The notes under the pieces were generated by a model. That model ran no database searches. It was not told the DNA's origin and worked only from the letters and a program-made list of their open reading frames with translations. From Bolinopsis microptera (lineage: Eukaryota; Ctenophora; Tentaculata; Lobata; Bolinopsidae): a stretch of DNA of 64,000 bases. Shown piece after piece: positions 32,501 to 51,823 of the stretch; positions within the stretch are counted from its first letter, which is position 1; every line of letters begins with the position of its first letter. The translations under genes were made by a program, and so were the position numbers. The DNA is taken from positions 12,245,578 through 12,309,577 of the forward strand of contig NC_087073.1 in NCBI RefSeq assembly GCF_026151205.1, read 5' to 3'.

Positions 32501-33159
32501 CATCATTTAGGGTCAAAGCTCTTCACGACATTCCAAAGAACACTTTCATTTGTGCAGTGACTGGAGTGGTAAAGAAGTTGGTTCCTGAAAATGAAAACTT
32601 CCTCTTCCCTCTGAGTCACGCTTCTTACACAGATGATTTAGAAGAAACTTCCGCAGCCGAGGAGGTTGCTACCAAAGCAGAAAACCGAAAGTCGAACTCT
32701 AGTGGCACGTTTTATCACGACGACCCAAACCTCATCATGTCCACAGACTTGGAATCTATGAATAGGATCTTGCATCGTAACTTATCGAAGTCTGTTCAGC
32801 AAAATCCATATTGGGTGAGAGCAGCATCGAAGTATGGGCGCCTAGAGAACTTAGCAGACCCGGAACTAATGTCTACATATCCCTCCCTTATGATGGGGCG
32901 ACGGGAACCTCCTCAGCGACCAAAAAGATTGTCATCAACTTCAAAAGATCAGTGTTCTATTGAGACTAAGAAGGCAGAAATATACTTAGATTGTACAGAG
33001 TATGGAAATGTTGGAAGATTCTTTCCCATTGGGGACAATTTTAATACAGAAATTCAGCCTATTGTAATAGATAGTTCTTCAATACCTTGGTTAGCTATTT
33101 ACTCAACATCGAATATAACAAAGGATAGTTCACTCGTTCTGAAGCCATTCAAAAGGTAG
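29535..33159 (+). CDS. SETDB-like protein with degenerate SET domain (likely non-catalytic)
   Basis: The N-terminal frame 29535-30338 holds tudor-type segments (VLAYYQDYAWYFGVV near residue 45; EEWIHRGSTRI near 236, matching the SETDB1 EWIYRGSTR). The main frame, ending 33159, holds an MBD-like region (HTCSFLCNRF, PCGIVCMDKGDV), a pre-SET stretch (SCTCEGVCISSCPC, HCSCSIGCANRVVQRGLQQ) and the two halves of a SET domain (KALHDIPKNTFICAVTG; YLDCTEYGNVGRFFPIGDN). The NHSCSPN and ELTWDY motifs and the post-SET Cys cluster are missing. SETDB proteins trimethylate H3K9, so this one probably reads rather than writes. The two frames join either by a 70-base intron (30251-30320, weak donor GTCATA), giving 1184 aa, or across a one-base frameshift. 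The chosen ATG follows an acceptor-like TTCTTTTAG by about 15 bases. Confidence 0.85.
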
Positions 33160-34422
33160 CAGTGATTAGAAATGTTATATTCGGAGCTTCATCCGGGTTG
33201 TTAAACTTACAATTAAACGTTTACTTTACAAGGTGCCATCAGACATATTCAGAGATTTCATGTTAGAATTTCATAATACATTGAATACCATTTGCATTTA
33301 CCTTATGAATTTCTATTAACACATTTTAGCTGCATTTGCCTTTTCTCGGCTCATCGCCGCGCCTTCAGTACTCTAGATACAAACCAAATTGTAATATTAA
33401 TATATCATTCGCTGTTTTTGATATTAATTTGAAACTCGATAAACTGGGAAAAAATGTGAGTTACTTTTGATCGGGTTCCGTCCTAATTTCTTAATTCCTA
33501 GCATTCAACCCTGAACTATCCGGATGCTCTTGCTTTCTGTCTAGGTTAGGTTTATCGCGTAAGTATTGTGATGATTTAATTATTTAATGATCAAGTGTGT
33601 GCTTCATAAACATATTATTAAGGGGGTCACTCTGTAATTGTTGTGAACATTTAATTTTAGATAGCAGTTGACTAATTAACTAGGACGCCAAACACTCTTT
33701 CGAAGGTCTAAAATTGGAAATTCTCCCCTTACAAAGTTACAATAAGTACATTACGAATCTAAACTCATTTAAAAAAAGTGGAAGTATTGAAAGATGGTGG
33801 ATAGAGAGTATGTTTGTTAGACCAATCTTCCATATAATGTTAGTCTTAGAAGTGTTGATATTTGACTAAAATTTTTGGGCTACAAAGAATATTTTTAATG
33901 CGAACATACGAGAGCAGAACCTACAAGGAGGACTCCAAAAAGCTTAGTTTGGAGCATATTATGGTGAATTTGCTTAATTGGGCTAAAATGCATATGGCAG
34001 CCGCACAACACCAGTGGGTGTTTGGGGCCTGCAATCCTCATAAGTTCTTTCATAGGCCCCAGTCAGTTTGTCAACTGCTATTTCAAAATTTGGATTGAAA
34101 AATTTCGAGGTGAATCCCCTATATAATGTTATGAATTTTAAATCACGGAATTTTCATTTCATATTATACAAATATTATGTAAAATTATTTTTATTTGAGT
34201 TTTCAGTTTAATGACCAACATTATCTGCTGTTTCATTGAGTTTCATTCTCCACAAGTTTCACATACGTATTAAGTTGATGCAATACACCAAGTAATTTTT
34301 AGGCTAGTCGAGTCTCGAATTACTGTACCTCATAATATTATGATACTTATTTTTACTGGAAAATTGGAATTTTCTTTGTAATCAATTTGAGAAATCTAAA
34401 CGCATAAAATATATTTTTCTAG
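33160..34422. other. 3'UTR/intergenic spacer
   Basis: AT-rich. The 78-codon frame at 33862-34098 has no recognisable features. Ends in a strong acceptor (ATATTTTTCTAG, 34411-34422) that starts the STAM 5' exon. Confidence 0.5.
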
Positions 34423-34457
34423 GCATGTTCCAAGATTCGTGAAAAGACTTTCCTGCG

Positions 34458-36095
34458 ATGCCAAACCTTTTTGGAAGGTCTAGTCCGTTCGACGAAGCTG
34501 TGGACAAGATCTGTGACATCGGCACCGAAAATGACGACTGGCAACTTATTATGAATCTTTGCGACAATGTTAACACTACAGCCAACGGACCAAAACTCAT
34601 GGTAAAAGCTCTTGTAAAGAAAATCAAAAACGCTGATCATATGGCTCTTGAACATGCAGTAACGTTATTGGACGCCTGTGTGAATAATTGTAAGCGACCA
34701 TTTCATCTGGAATTATGCACAAGAGAAATTCTGAATGACCTTAAACAGTATCTCCAGAAGAACCGTACTCCCACTAAGGGAGTGAATAATCTAAAAGAGG
34801 CGATGGTCAAATGGTCGAAAGCCTTTGGAGAGGATCCTCAGCTGTATTTATTGAGTGTTACTGTCATGAATTTGAAGGGGGAAGGTGTAGTGTTTCCCAC
34901 GGACACCACAAATGCTCCCCCAGTCAACCTCCCTGGCCCACCGACCTCCTCTAGCAGACAGGCTTGTGAAAGTGAAGAAGACATGATCAAGAAGGCAATA
35001 GAGTTGAGTCTAAAGGAGACTCAGGGTAAGTCTGGTGGTGGAGCTTCAGGTTCATCGCTCTACCCTTCCTTTACAGCCGATAAACCTCTGAGCACAGACC
35101 GGGAGCTCTTCAAGGTGAAAGCACTTTACGATTTTGAGGCTGCCGAGGAAAACGAGATTACATTTAAAGCAGGTGATATGGTATCAGTTACAGACAACTC
35201 TGATCAGAACTGGTGGAAAGGAAGAACGCCCTCCAGTGCAGGAATGTTCCCCGCTAATTTTGTCACCAAACAGCTCGACTCTCCGCCTGAGCCCTCTCCT
35301 GTCGCTCAACCTCAGCCCGTTAAAGTTACAGAAGTGAATCCACAGCAGATTGATCTGCTGTTGGAAATGTTGAGGAAGGCTGATGCAACTGTAACAAATG
35401 AGGAAGAGGATAAGTTTATCGCCGAGTTAGAGGAATCAATCGCCCAACAACAGCCTCTTGTTGAAGCAGAGTATAGCAAGCTGAAGGGTAAACATGAGGA
35501 ATTGGAGTCAATCAATGACGACATGTCCCGTGTCGTGGGACTGTTCCACAAATTACTGAAAGAAGCTCCTCCTGTACAGCCCGTACAAGCCCCTCAGCCT
35601 ATCAGATATTCTTATCAGCCTGTTCAACCTCAACCAGTTCCTCCCATGCCACAAGGCCAGGGAGCTGGGGGTGCTCCTGACCAACGGCATTATGCTCCTC
35701 CTACATCACAGATGTACAATGGTCCCTCCCAGTATGATGTTGCATTCAACCCTCACCCTAATAACATGCAGCCTGGACCACCGCCACCTGGTAACTATAG
35801 CTCAGCTTCTCCACCTCCTAGTTACCACCAACCTCCTCCACAGGGCTCCCATCAGCCTCCTCCACAGGGCTCCCACCAGCCTCCTCCACAGGGCTCCCAC
35901 CAGCCTCCTCCACAGGGCTCCCACCACCCTCCTCCACAGGGCTCCCACCCGGGCTACTATCCTGTTTATCCGGGACAACAAAATATCCAGCCTCCTGTTT
36001 ACTCTCAACCAGCTCCTCAATTTACATCGCAGCCTAATATTGCGCATGTGTCCCCCATGGCGCAATCGGGGGCAACTGGCACGTCCATGCAATGA
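34458..36095 (+). CDS. STAM: Signal transducing adapter molecule (ESCRT-0 subunit)
   Basis: Single coding exon, 545 aa. Domain order is that of STAM: VHS (1-145, beginning PFDEAVDKICDIGTENDDW), a ubiquitin-interacting motif near 172-188 (EEDMIKKAIELSLKE, with the invariant Ala and Ser), an SH3 near 218-272 (ALYDFEAAEENEITF, NWWKGR, GMFPANFV), a coiled GAT-like helix bundle near 290-372 that in known STAMs pairs with HRS, and a Pro/Gln/Tyr-rich tail. STAM with HRS sorts ubiquitinated receptors at early endosomes. The tail has five tandem PPPQGSHQ octapeptides (near 35830-35945), a recent expansion by the near-identity of the DNA units. The start codon is the first ATG in frame, 35 bases after an acceptor-like site. 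Confidence 0.95.
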   Translation: MPNLFGRSSPFDEAVDKICDIGTENDDWQLIMNLCDNVNTTANGPKLMVKALVKKIKNADHMALEHAVTLLDACVNNCKRPFHLELCTREILNDLKQYLQKNRTPTKGVNNLKEAMVKWSKAFGEDPQLYLLSVTVMNLKGEGVVFPTDTTNAPPVNLPGPPTSSSRQACESEEDMIKKAIELSLKETQGKSGGGASGSSLYPSFTADKPLSTDRELFKVKALYDFEAAEENEITFKAGDMVSVTDNSDQNWWKGRTPSSAGMFPANFVTKQLDSPPEPSPVAQPQPVKVTEVNPQQIDLLLEMLRKADATVTNEEEDKFIAELEESIAQQQPLVEAEYSKLKGKHEELESINDDMSRVVGLFHKLLKEAPPVQPVQAPQPIRYSYQPVQPQPVPPMPQGQGAGGAPDQRHYAPPTSQMYNGPSQYDVAFNPHPNNMQPGPPPPGNYSSASPPPSYHQPPPQGSHQPPPQGSHQPPPQGSHQPPPQGSHHPPPQGSHPGYYPVYPGQQNIQPPVYSQPAPQFTSQPNIAHVSPMAQSGATGTSMQ

Positions 36096-37064
36096 CCCTT
36101 ATGATACTGTTTGAGTCCCTGTTTGGGACCCCAAACTCCTCATTTCCTATTTGACAAATTCTCCTATTTGACAGTTTATTTCCTAACAGTAACAACCTTT
36201 GAACATAATAAACCGATTAAGTTTTATGACTTAAGATTTGAAAGATGATCGTACCAAAAATTGGGACCGAAATTATGAACCCAGTTTCAGACTTCTAGAT
36301 CTTTTACTTGGGATTATATTGTTTCTAAATCTTTTCGTAGATGTCTTTTATTGTTCTGGATGTGCAATGAAATCTATATTTAAACCCTGCATTTACCGAA
36401 CACTGTTTCTTTCCCAGTAAATTGAGGTTTGACTGCACTGATTTGCAGTTTATGTTGAAATCGGTTGAAAAACGGAGGTTCAATTTTAAAGCTTTAGATA
36501 ATAGATATGGTTAGAGTTAATGAAAGTTTAGACTTAGAAAGATCTACCATAATGATATTTAACGATTTAAATTAACGGTCAATTACTTTTTGGAACCTCT
36601 AATTAAAGATCCTATCGTGCACAAAGTTCGTGTTATTTGTGACACTCATTCAAGGCCCATCAATTGTTTAACCTCTTTTCATAAGTCATTTAGATCTGAA
36701 TATCTTGGTATTTTTTCGAAGGATATAATGATGGGGTGTTAGATTGTTAACATGATTTAAGGGGGGTATACCCCCTGATTTAAGAGGCGGGACCTTTTAT
36801 AACGCGAGTTTAGTTTTGTTTTAAGAGACTCGCAACATGAATATAATGAGTAAAAATTTCCGAGACGTCATCTTAATGATAATGTTGTGATCTGTTAAAA
36901 TTGTAAAATTTGTGTAAATTTGCTGATTTTCTAGTCTAAAATTGAAATGTTTCATGGTCTCGTTTCTTACCTTCATTTTACTATTTCGTCACAACGGGCG
37001 TGGTTCTGGCTGATCATGAAAACTAAAATTTACAAGATCTGTAGAAGCAAACCTTATAAAATTA
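36096..37064. other. 3'UTR/intergenic spacer
   Basis: AT-rich, with an imperfect inverted repeat GGGGGGTATACCCCC at about 36762-36776. No credible gene. Confidence 0.5.
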
Positions 37065-37276
37065 CAGGGCCGCCCCAAAAAATACGGACATTCGTTTGAG
37101 ACTCTTACAACTACGGAGAAATAAATTATCGTAGTCAATGTTTTTACAGCACTATATTGCTACATATTCATAGAATCCGTAACGTTATGATAATATATAA
37201 GTAACTTTTAACGGTTGCTTTGTGTTGCAAATTATTACAGAAGGTCTCGATCAACACGGTTTTTGGGGCCACCCTG
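37065..37276. mobile_element. Degraded Tc1/mariner-like MITE
   Basis: Inverted ends CAGGGCCGCCCCAAAAAATA and complement of CAGGGTGGCCCCAAAAA, 212 bases apart. The left flank is TA; the right flank has mutated to CA. The ends again start CAGGG(C/T)GGCCC like families M1 and M2. It lies about 80 bases before the UBE4A start codon, so it may be within the promoter or 5'UTR. Confidence 0.6.
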
Positions 37277-37355
37277 CAAAATCTTTTTGAGGCCACCCTA
37301 CGCAATCTTGATATTAATATGGGAATATATATGTCACACAGTCGCATGTAGGTCT

Positions 37356-47517
<10,162 letters not shown>

Positions 47518-48077
47518 ACTTTTGTAAATACTGTTCCTGTAAATCGATGCTATTAATTTGGGATTCAATTTAGATATTTTGTATTTTAATGGTGAAACTT
47601 CAGTTTAAAAAACAAATTAGTTAAAGATTCCAACATTTTTCATAATGAAAGTGTTGATAATGGATAAGACATTGAGTAAATATTTCTATTGCTATTAATC
47701 TTGTTTAAATGTTCATTTTGAAAACAGCCTTTACATTTTAGTGAATGACGTATTGTTTGAATTGTTTCACAGTTGACATAATGTAGAAGTAAATGATCGC
47801 GATTTGAAATAGTGGCAACCTCTGACCTCGTTATTTCGTAGTAGCACTCTTCCAGTCAAAATGATCGTCAGTCAACCGCTGAATCATTAATGATCATATT
47901 CAATATTCCTGATTTAGCAATAATGAATACGGTATAGTCTAGAAAGTACCCTCTTTGGACCTGAATAGCTACAGGATGTTCTGTCTAATATTTACTATAC
48001 GCGTACTCAGTACCACTACTAATACATAATACTATTGTACTATGTACTACAATATACAACGTAACAACAACAAGAAG
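47518..48077. other. UBE4A 3'UTR and spacer
   Basis: AT-rich, no ORF of note. Repeats start at about 48078. Confidence 0.55.
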
Positions 48078-48178
48078 CCTTACTGGGCGGTGCACAGCCT
48101 GCCATTCCGCCGAATCTCTATTATCTATGTTAATATAACGTTATGTTTAGAACCTTATAGCCTGGGGTCCCCATACCA
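48078..48178. repeat. Dispersed repeat G, inverted copy
   Basis: TTACTGGGCGGTGCACAGCC with GCCATTCCGCCGAATCTCTA, then AGCCTGGGGTCCCCATACC. Orientation opposite to 17472-17553. A further fragment (ATAGCCTGGGGTCCCCAGGT) lies at 48650-48690. Confidence 0.65.
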
Positions 48179-48186
48179 GGTTATGC

Positions 48187-48332
48187 AGGTTTATAACCTA
48201 CCAAGACGCGCGCCGAGTTGAATTGGACTTGTAGGTTTACAACCCACAACCTACCAGGACGCGCGCCGAGTTGGACTCGTCGCGCGACGGTCCTGTATAT
48301 GAAACAGATATTTTACGAGTATCACCCGTTAA
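48187..48332 (-). repeat. Hairpin repeat H, copy d (partly tandem)
   Basis: Two consecutive cores: a shortened CAAGACGCGCGCCGAGTTG, then CCAGGACGCGCGCCGAGTTG with GACTCGTCGCGCGACGGTCC, followed by TTTTACGAGTATCACCCGTT. The internal loop is expanded (CGTCGCGCGACG instead of CGTCGACG) but remains self-complementary. Confidence 0.72.
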
Positions 48333-48508
48333 GTGAGCTAGCATTCACGTGATCGTTCAGAACCAATTACAGCCGTGCAAAAGATCACGTGCACGCCAAC
48401 TACCAATAAGAAAGAACAAAGAAGTGACGTATGCGCTACGAGAGCGCGCTGAGTTAGATTGTAAAATCTGATTATTTGATTGTAAAATCGCATAAACGCA
48501 CTTATTTG
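48333..48508. repeat. Segment shared with the Ly6 array flank
   Basis: The segment at about 48345-48405 (ATTCACGTGATCGTTCAGAA, ending GATCACGTGCACGCCAACTA) is the inverse of the sequence at about 24040-24095, which includes coding for a Ly6-like unit. It indicates that repeats have carried or duplicated pieces of the array. Confidence 0.5.
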
Positions 48509-48614
48509 CTTAACGGGTGATACTCGTAAAATATCTGTTCCATATATTTGATATTGGGAACTGCGTCGGCGAGTCCAACTCGGCGCGCGTCCTGGTAGGT
48601 TATAAACCTACAAT
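48509..48614 (+). repeat. Hairpin repeat H, copy e
   Basis: Full-length: TTAACGGGTGATACTCGTAA, ATATCTGTTCCATATATTTG, then GCGTCGGCGAGTCCAACTCG and GCGCGCGTCCTGGTAGG with a GGTTATAAACC tail. Inverted relative to copy d, so the two form a large inverted pair. Confidence 0.72.
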
Positions 48615-48794
48615 TATTTGCGCGTTTTAGAGGGTTCAATTACGCCAGCTATGTTTATGAACATAATAGCCTGGGGTCCCCAGGTAACTTTTACAAAGCA
48701 TAAATCGCCACCAACTAAGTCAAATTTCAATTTTAAAATACAAAATGCAAAAGAAACTAAAGAATTTTGTCAACACGAAAGGGGTTTGGATGGG

Positions 48795-49573
48795 GTCGTA
48801 AAAACGCGATCTTCACCCTCAAAATCGACTTTTAAAACTTCATACTTTTAATTTCCCCGTCGAAATAAGCCTTATATCTAAGTCTTTATTTTTTTACTTT
48901 TGAAGTTAGGCCCCAGCCGTGAGCCGGTAAGGTTTCCTGGTTACGGGTGACGCGGACGCGTATCAGAGCTTTTCGGTCTAATCTTACAATGTTAAAGCAT
49001 TAAAAGAAGCCGCATTCTTCTAAACTTACAACTTTAAGGGATCTTGTCAGACTTAACCAGTATAGTAACTGGTAACGTTGTACGAACTATACATGTTTTG
49101 CAACCCACTACAACCAACTGTAGAAACTCGCAAAGACCTATTTTGATATTATTTTATCACTATCCGTCAAGTCGAATAAGCTCCGTGGAATTCCTCAACA
49201 ACATATTTCGATGGAATTCCACCTTAATTCTTACAATTGCCTTGACCTGGCTGTTCATATGTAAACGAGGTCGATTTATATCAATCAATTGCGGTAAATA
49301 CAAATTTTGTTTTTGGGACATGACTGCCAGCACCCTTGAGCAACTTTAAGGAACTAAAAGTAGCTGTATTGTGTATTTCGTTGACGGATGTTACTTCAAT
49401 TGTAATTCAAAAGGTAATTTGACAAGAAGTGGGGCTGATCGCGTCACTTAACGTCACTTTATATTATTATGTTTGCCTTGTACTCAGTACTAGCCCTAAT
49501 TGATCGTGAAAGCTCGATCTTCACCTTCAAAATCGACTTTTAAAACTTCATACTTAAAAGTAAGCCTTATATC
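48795..49573. repeat. Direct-repeat pair flanking ~630 bases
   Basis: The segment at about 48806-48877 (GATCTTCACCCTCAAAATCG, TTTTAAAACTTCATACTT, AAGCCTTATAT) recurs at about 49516-49573. The interval between holds no recognised gene. Confidence 0.6.
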
Positions 49574-49684
49574 ATATATCGAAACACCTCCATCTCCCTC
49601 CCCCTTCCCTGTGCTCTCTTCTTCAGCAGCTTTTCTGAACTTTCGGTAGATATTTTACTGTACTATTTTATATTGTATACAATT

Positions 49685-49909
49685 TTACGGACGAAATGAT
49701 CCCAGGGGGGACTTCCAACCCTTCGGCGGGTAGTTGATGCACTGATCACAAGCAAGAGCCACTTTGGTATACTTGCTGTGAGGTGTCACAGCTACATGGG
49801 TTGGGGGTCCCCCCTTTTTTTCTGAACTTTCGGCTCTCTCATATAATAATATCACTGTAAATATAAGTAAACATCCGATAATAAACCTGTGCCCTAATAT
49901 AACATGCAT
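49685..49909 (-). CDS. Small ORF with predicted signal peptide
   Basis: 74 aa with a true ATG. It begins with a hydrophobic stretch (FIIGCLLIFTVILLY) preceded by a basic His/Arg, then ESSEKKGG, and ends with CDQCINYPPKGW. The signal-peptide DNA resembles the minus strand at about 24340-24400 next to the Ly6 array (TTTATTATCGGATGT shared). ALACDQC could be the start of a three-finger domain, but the rest is absent. It may be a truncated Ly6-like paralogue or chance. Confidence 0.35.
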   Translation of the reverse strand: MHVILGHRFIIGCLLIFTVILLYERAESSEKKGGPPTHVAVTPHSKYTKVALACDQCINYPPKGWKSPLGSFRP

Positions 49910-49972
49910 GATAGCAATTTTGTGTTTTATTTGTTAATGCTTTAAGTGCTAACAAATCCTATGGGGTCGTTC

Positions 49973-50320
49973 ACATATTACGTAATCAATATTTTGGCTA
50001 TTTTTACCCCCCCCCCCCTCCGTAATCAACCGTAATTAAGACCGAACCCCCCCCCCCCCCCATATTACGTAATCAAGGTTTGACCCCCCCCCCCCCCCCC
50101 CCCCCCCGTAATCAAGACCCAACCCCCCTCCTATATTACGTAATCAAGATTAGACACCCCCCCCCCCCATTTTTGATGTAGACTTACTAAGCGAAAATTG
50201 GTTTAAAAAACGAAAATTTTGATTACATAATTAACGAAAATTGTCCCCCATAATCAACCGTAAGCATTTGAAACCCCCCCCCCCCCCCCTCGGATGATTA
50301 CGTAATATGTGAACGACCCC
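49973..50320. mobile_element. PIF/Harbinger-like MITE, longer subfamily
   Basis: 348 bp with ends GGGGTCGTTCACATATTACG and complement, flanked by TAT on both sides. The interior consists of repeated TTACGTAATCAAG words separated by long C-runs. Shares the ACGAAAATTGGTTTAAAAAA interior with the copy at the right edge of the window. Confidence 0.8.
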
Positions 50321-50433
50321 TATAAAGCTTTTAAAGGCAGCTCTAACAGTTGATTATAGCGCAATGCACATTGCACAACTGGGCCACGCCGAGCATCAAA
50401 AACATGTTTCTCGCAATCATCTTCGGTTGATCG

Positions 50434-50576
50434 GCTTGATGAATGTTACTGATCGTCTAAATTTCTTCGAAGTAGTGCTTGCCACTTAATTCTTTTAGAA
50501 ATATTAAAAGCATTAGCCCAAGGCAAGTGCTACGAAATAGCGCGCGCCGGGTTAATCCATTAACAATGGACAACTC
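50434..50576 (+). repeat. Repeat W, diverged copy
   Basis: GATGAATGTTACTGATCGTC, AAATTTCTTCGAAGTAGTGC, GGCAAGTGCTACGAAATAGC then CGCGCGCCGGG and CCATTAACAATGG, co-linear with 23826-23957. Confidence 0.65.
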
Positions 50577-51823
50577 TAACAGCAGTTAAAGTCTCCATGC
50601 TCTGGTCTTTTCTAAATTTAGTTTAGCTCGGGATCTCAAGCTAGGTAGATTAAGGTCCAAAGCTTAACCTTTCTGGATCTACCGGCGATGCCAGCAGGTT
50701 TTGATATGGTTCTGCTTTCTGGAGTTCATCGATCTGAGGGTCGTTATTTTTAAAAATTTCTCTACTGCTGCTAGTAAAGGATGTTACGGGGATTATATGC
50801 TCGAATCATAAAACCATCTTTTGATAGACATATTAATCTGTAATTTGACCATTGAATCATTGTGCAGTGAAAATCTCAAAAAACTGTAAAATGGTGTGCT
50901 TTTTGCATATGACTGTTCATAATTATTATAATTCAAAGAATTATCTTTGTATGTATGTACGACTGCCCACGTGCAAATTTTATGAGAAATAGGAAGTTGC
51001 ATAGTAACCATGGTAACGGTGTCCAAAAGCGCATGTGCACGTGTAAAGATTTGCGAGCGACATTTTGATCGGTTTTGTGGTAATTACGTTGTGATCAGTG
51101 CAAGCTGCATATTAATCGGCTGTATCTTCTGTTGTGACGGATATTTGTTGATGCTATAAAAACTAATATTGAATATTATCTTCCTCCCTGTGATCACAGG
51201 CTTTCTAGTTCTCTTATATAATCAACTTTAAAATATTTGTATCCAGTGCAGTGGCCAAACGTACCATTTTTCTAATGTCATGATTTTGAGAATAGGTAAA
51301 GCAAAAAGGTGCAATTTGGCTAGTGCTTTAAGTAAAAATTTTCAAAATTGTCCCACATTCTAATGATGATTTGCTGATTTTCAGGGCGCGTGATTGAAAG
51401 TCGCTCGAGCAATACAATTACACATGAGCGCTGACCTTTGACCGGCGATAACTTTGGCTAGGAATAACGTTTTTCCATGGGACTAAAAGCAGCTGATAGA
51501 TATCACTCCCCTCTATCAGAAACAACTATAAAATCAATTTCGAGAGACATTTCATAAAGACCCCCCTGCCCCCTTAATGAAATAACCACACCTAATTGCG
51601 GAAGAGTTCAACGATTGTGAGAGATTCAGTCCTCATTTTTATTTTTATCAATTTACAGTGCCAACACATTGGAAAAGTATTCTTCAGAATATGAATCAGT
51701 GTCATTTTGTATACAGATTGTGAATCTTGCTGTTGCTTTCACCCAGTGATACATTTTCACATTTATGCTGCAAATTTTATGTAATTTTGTAATTTCCACC
51801 CTAATCCTCTGAAATATCTCAGC
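50577..51823. other. Intergenic spacer
   Basis: No credible gene. Ends with an acceptor-like TATCTCAG one base before the POC5 start codon. Confidence 0.5.

Noticed and set aside
33862..34098. 78-codon ORF between SETDB-like and STAM
   Set aside because: Its length is near chance in this composition, and it has no recognisable motif.
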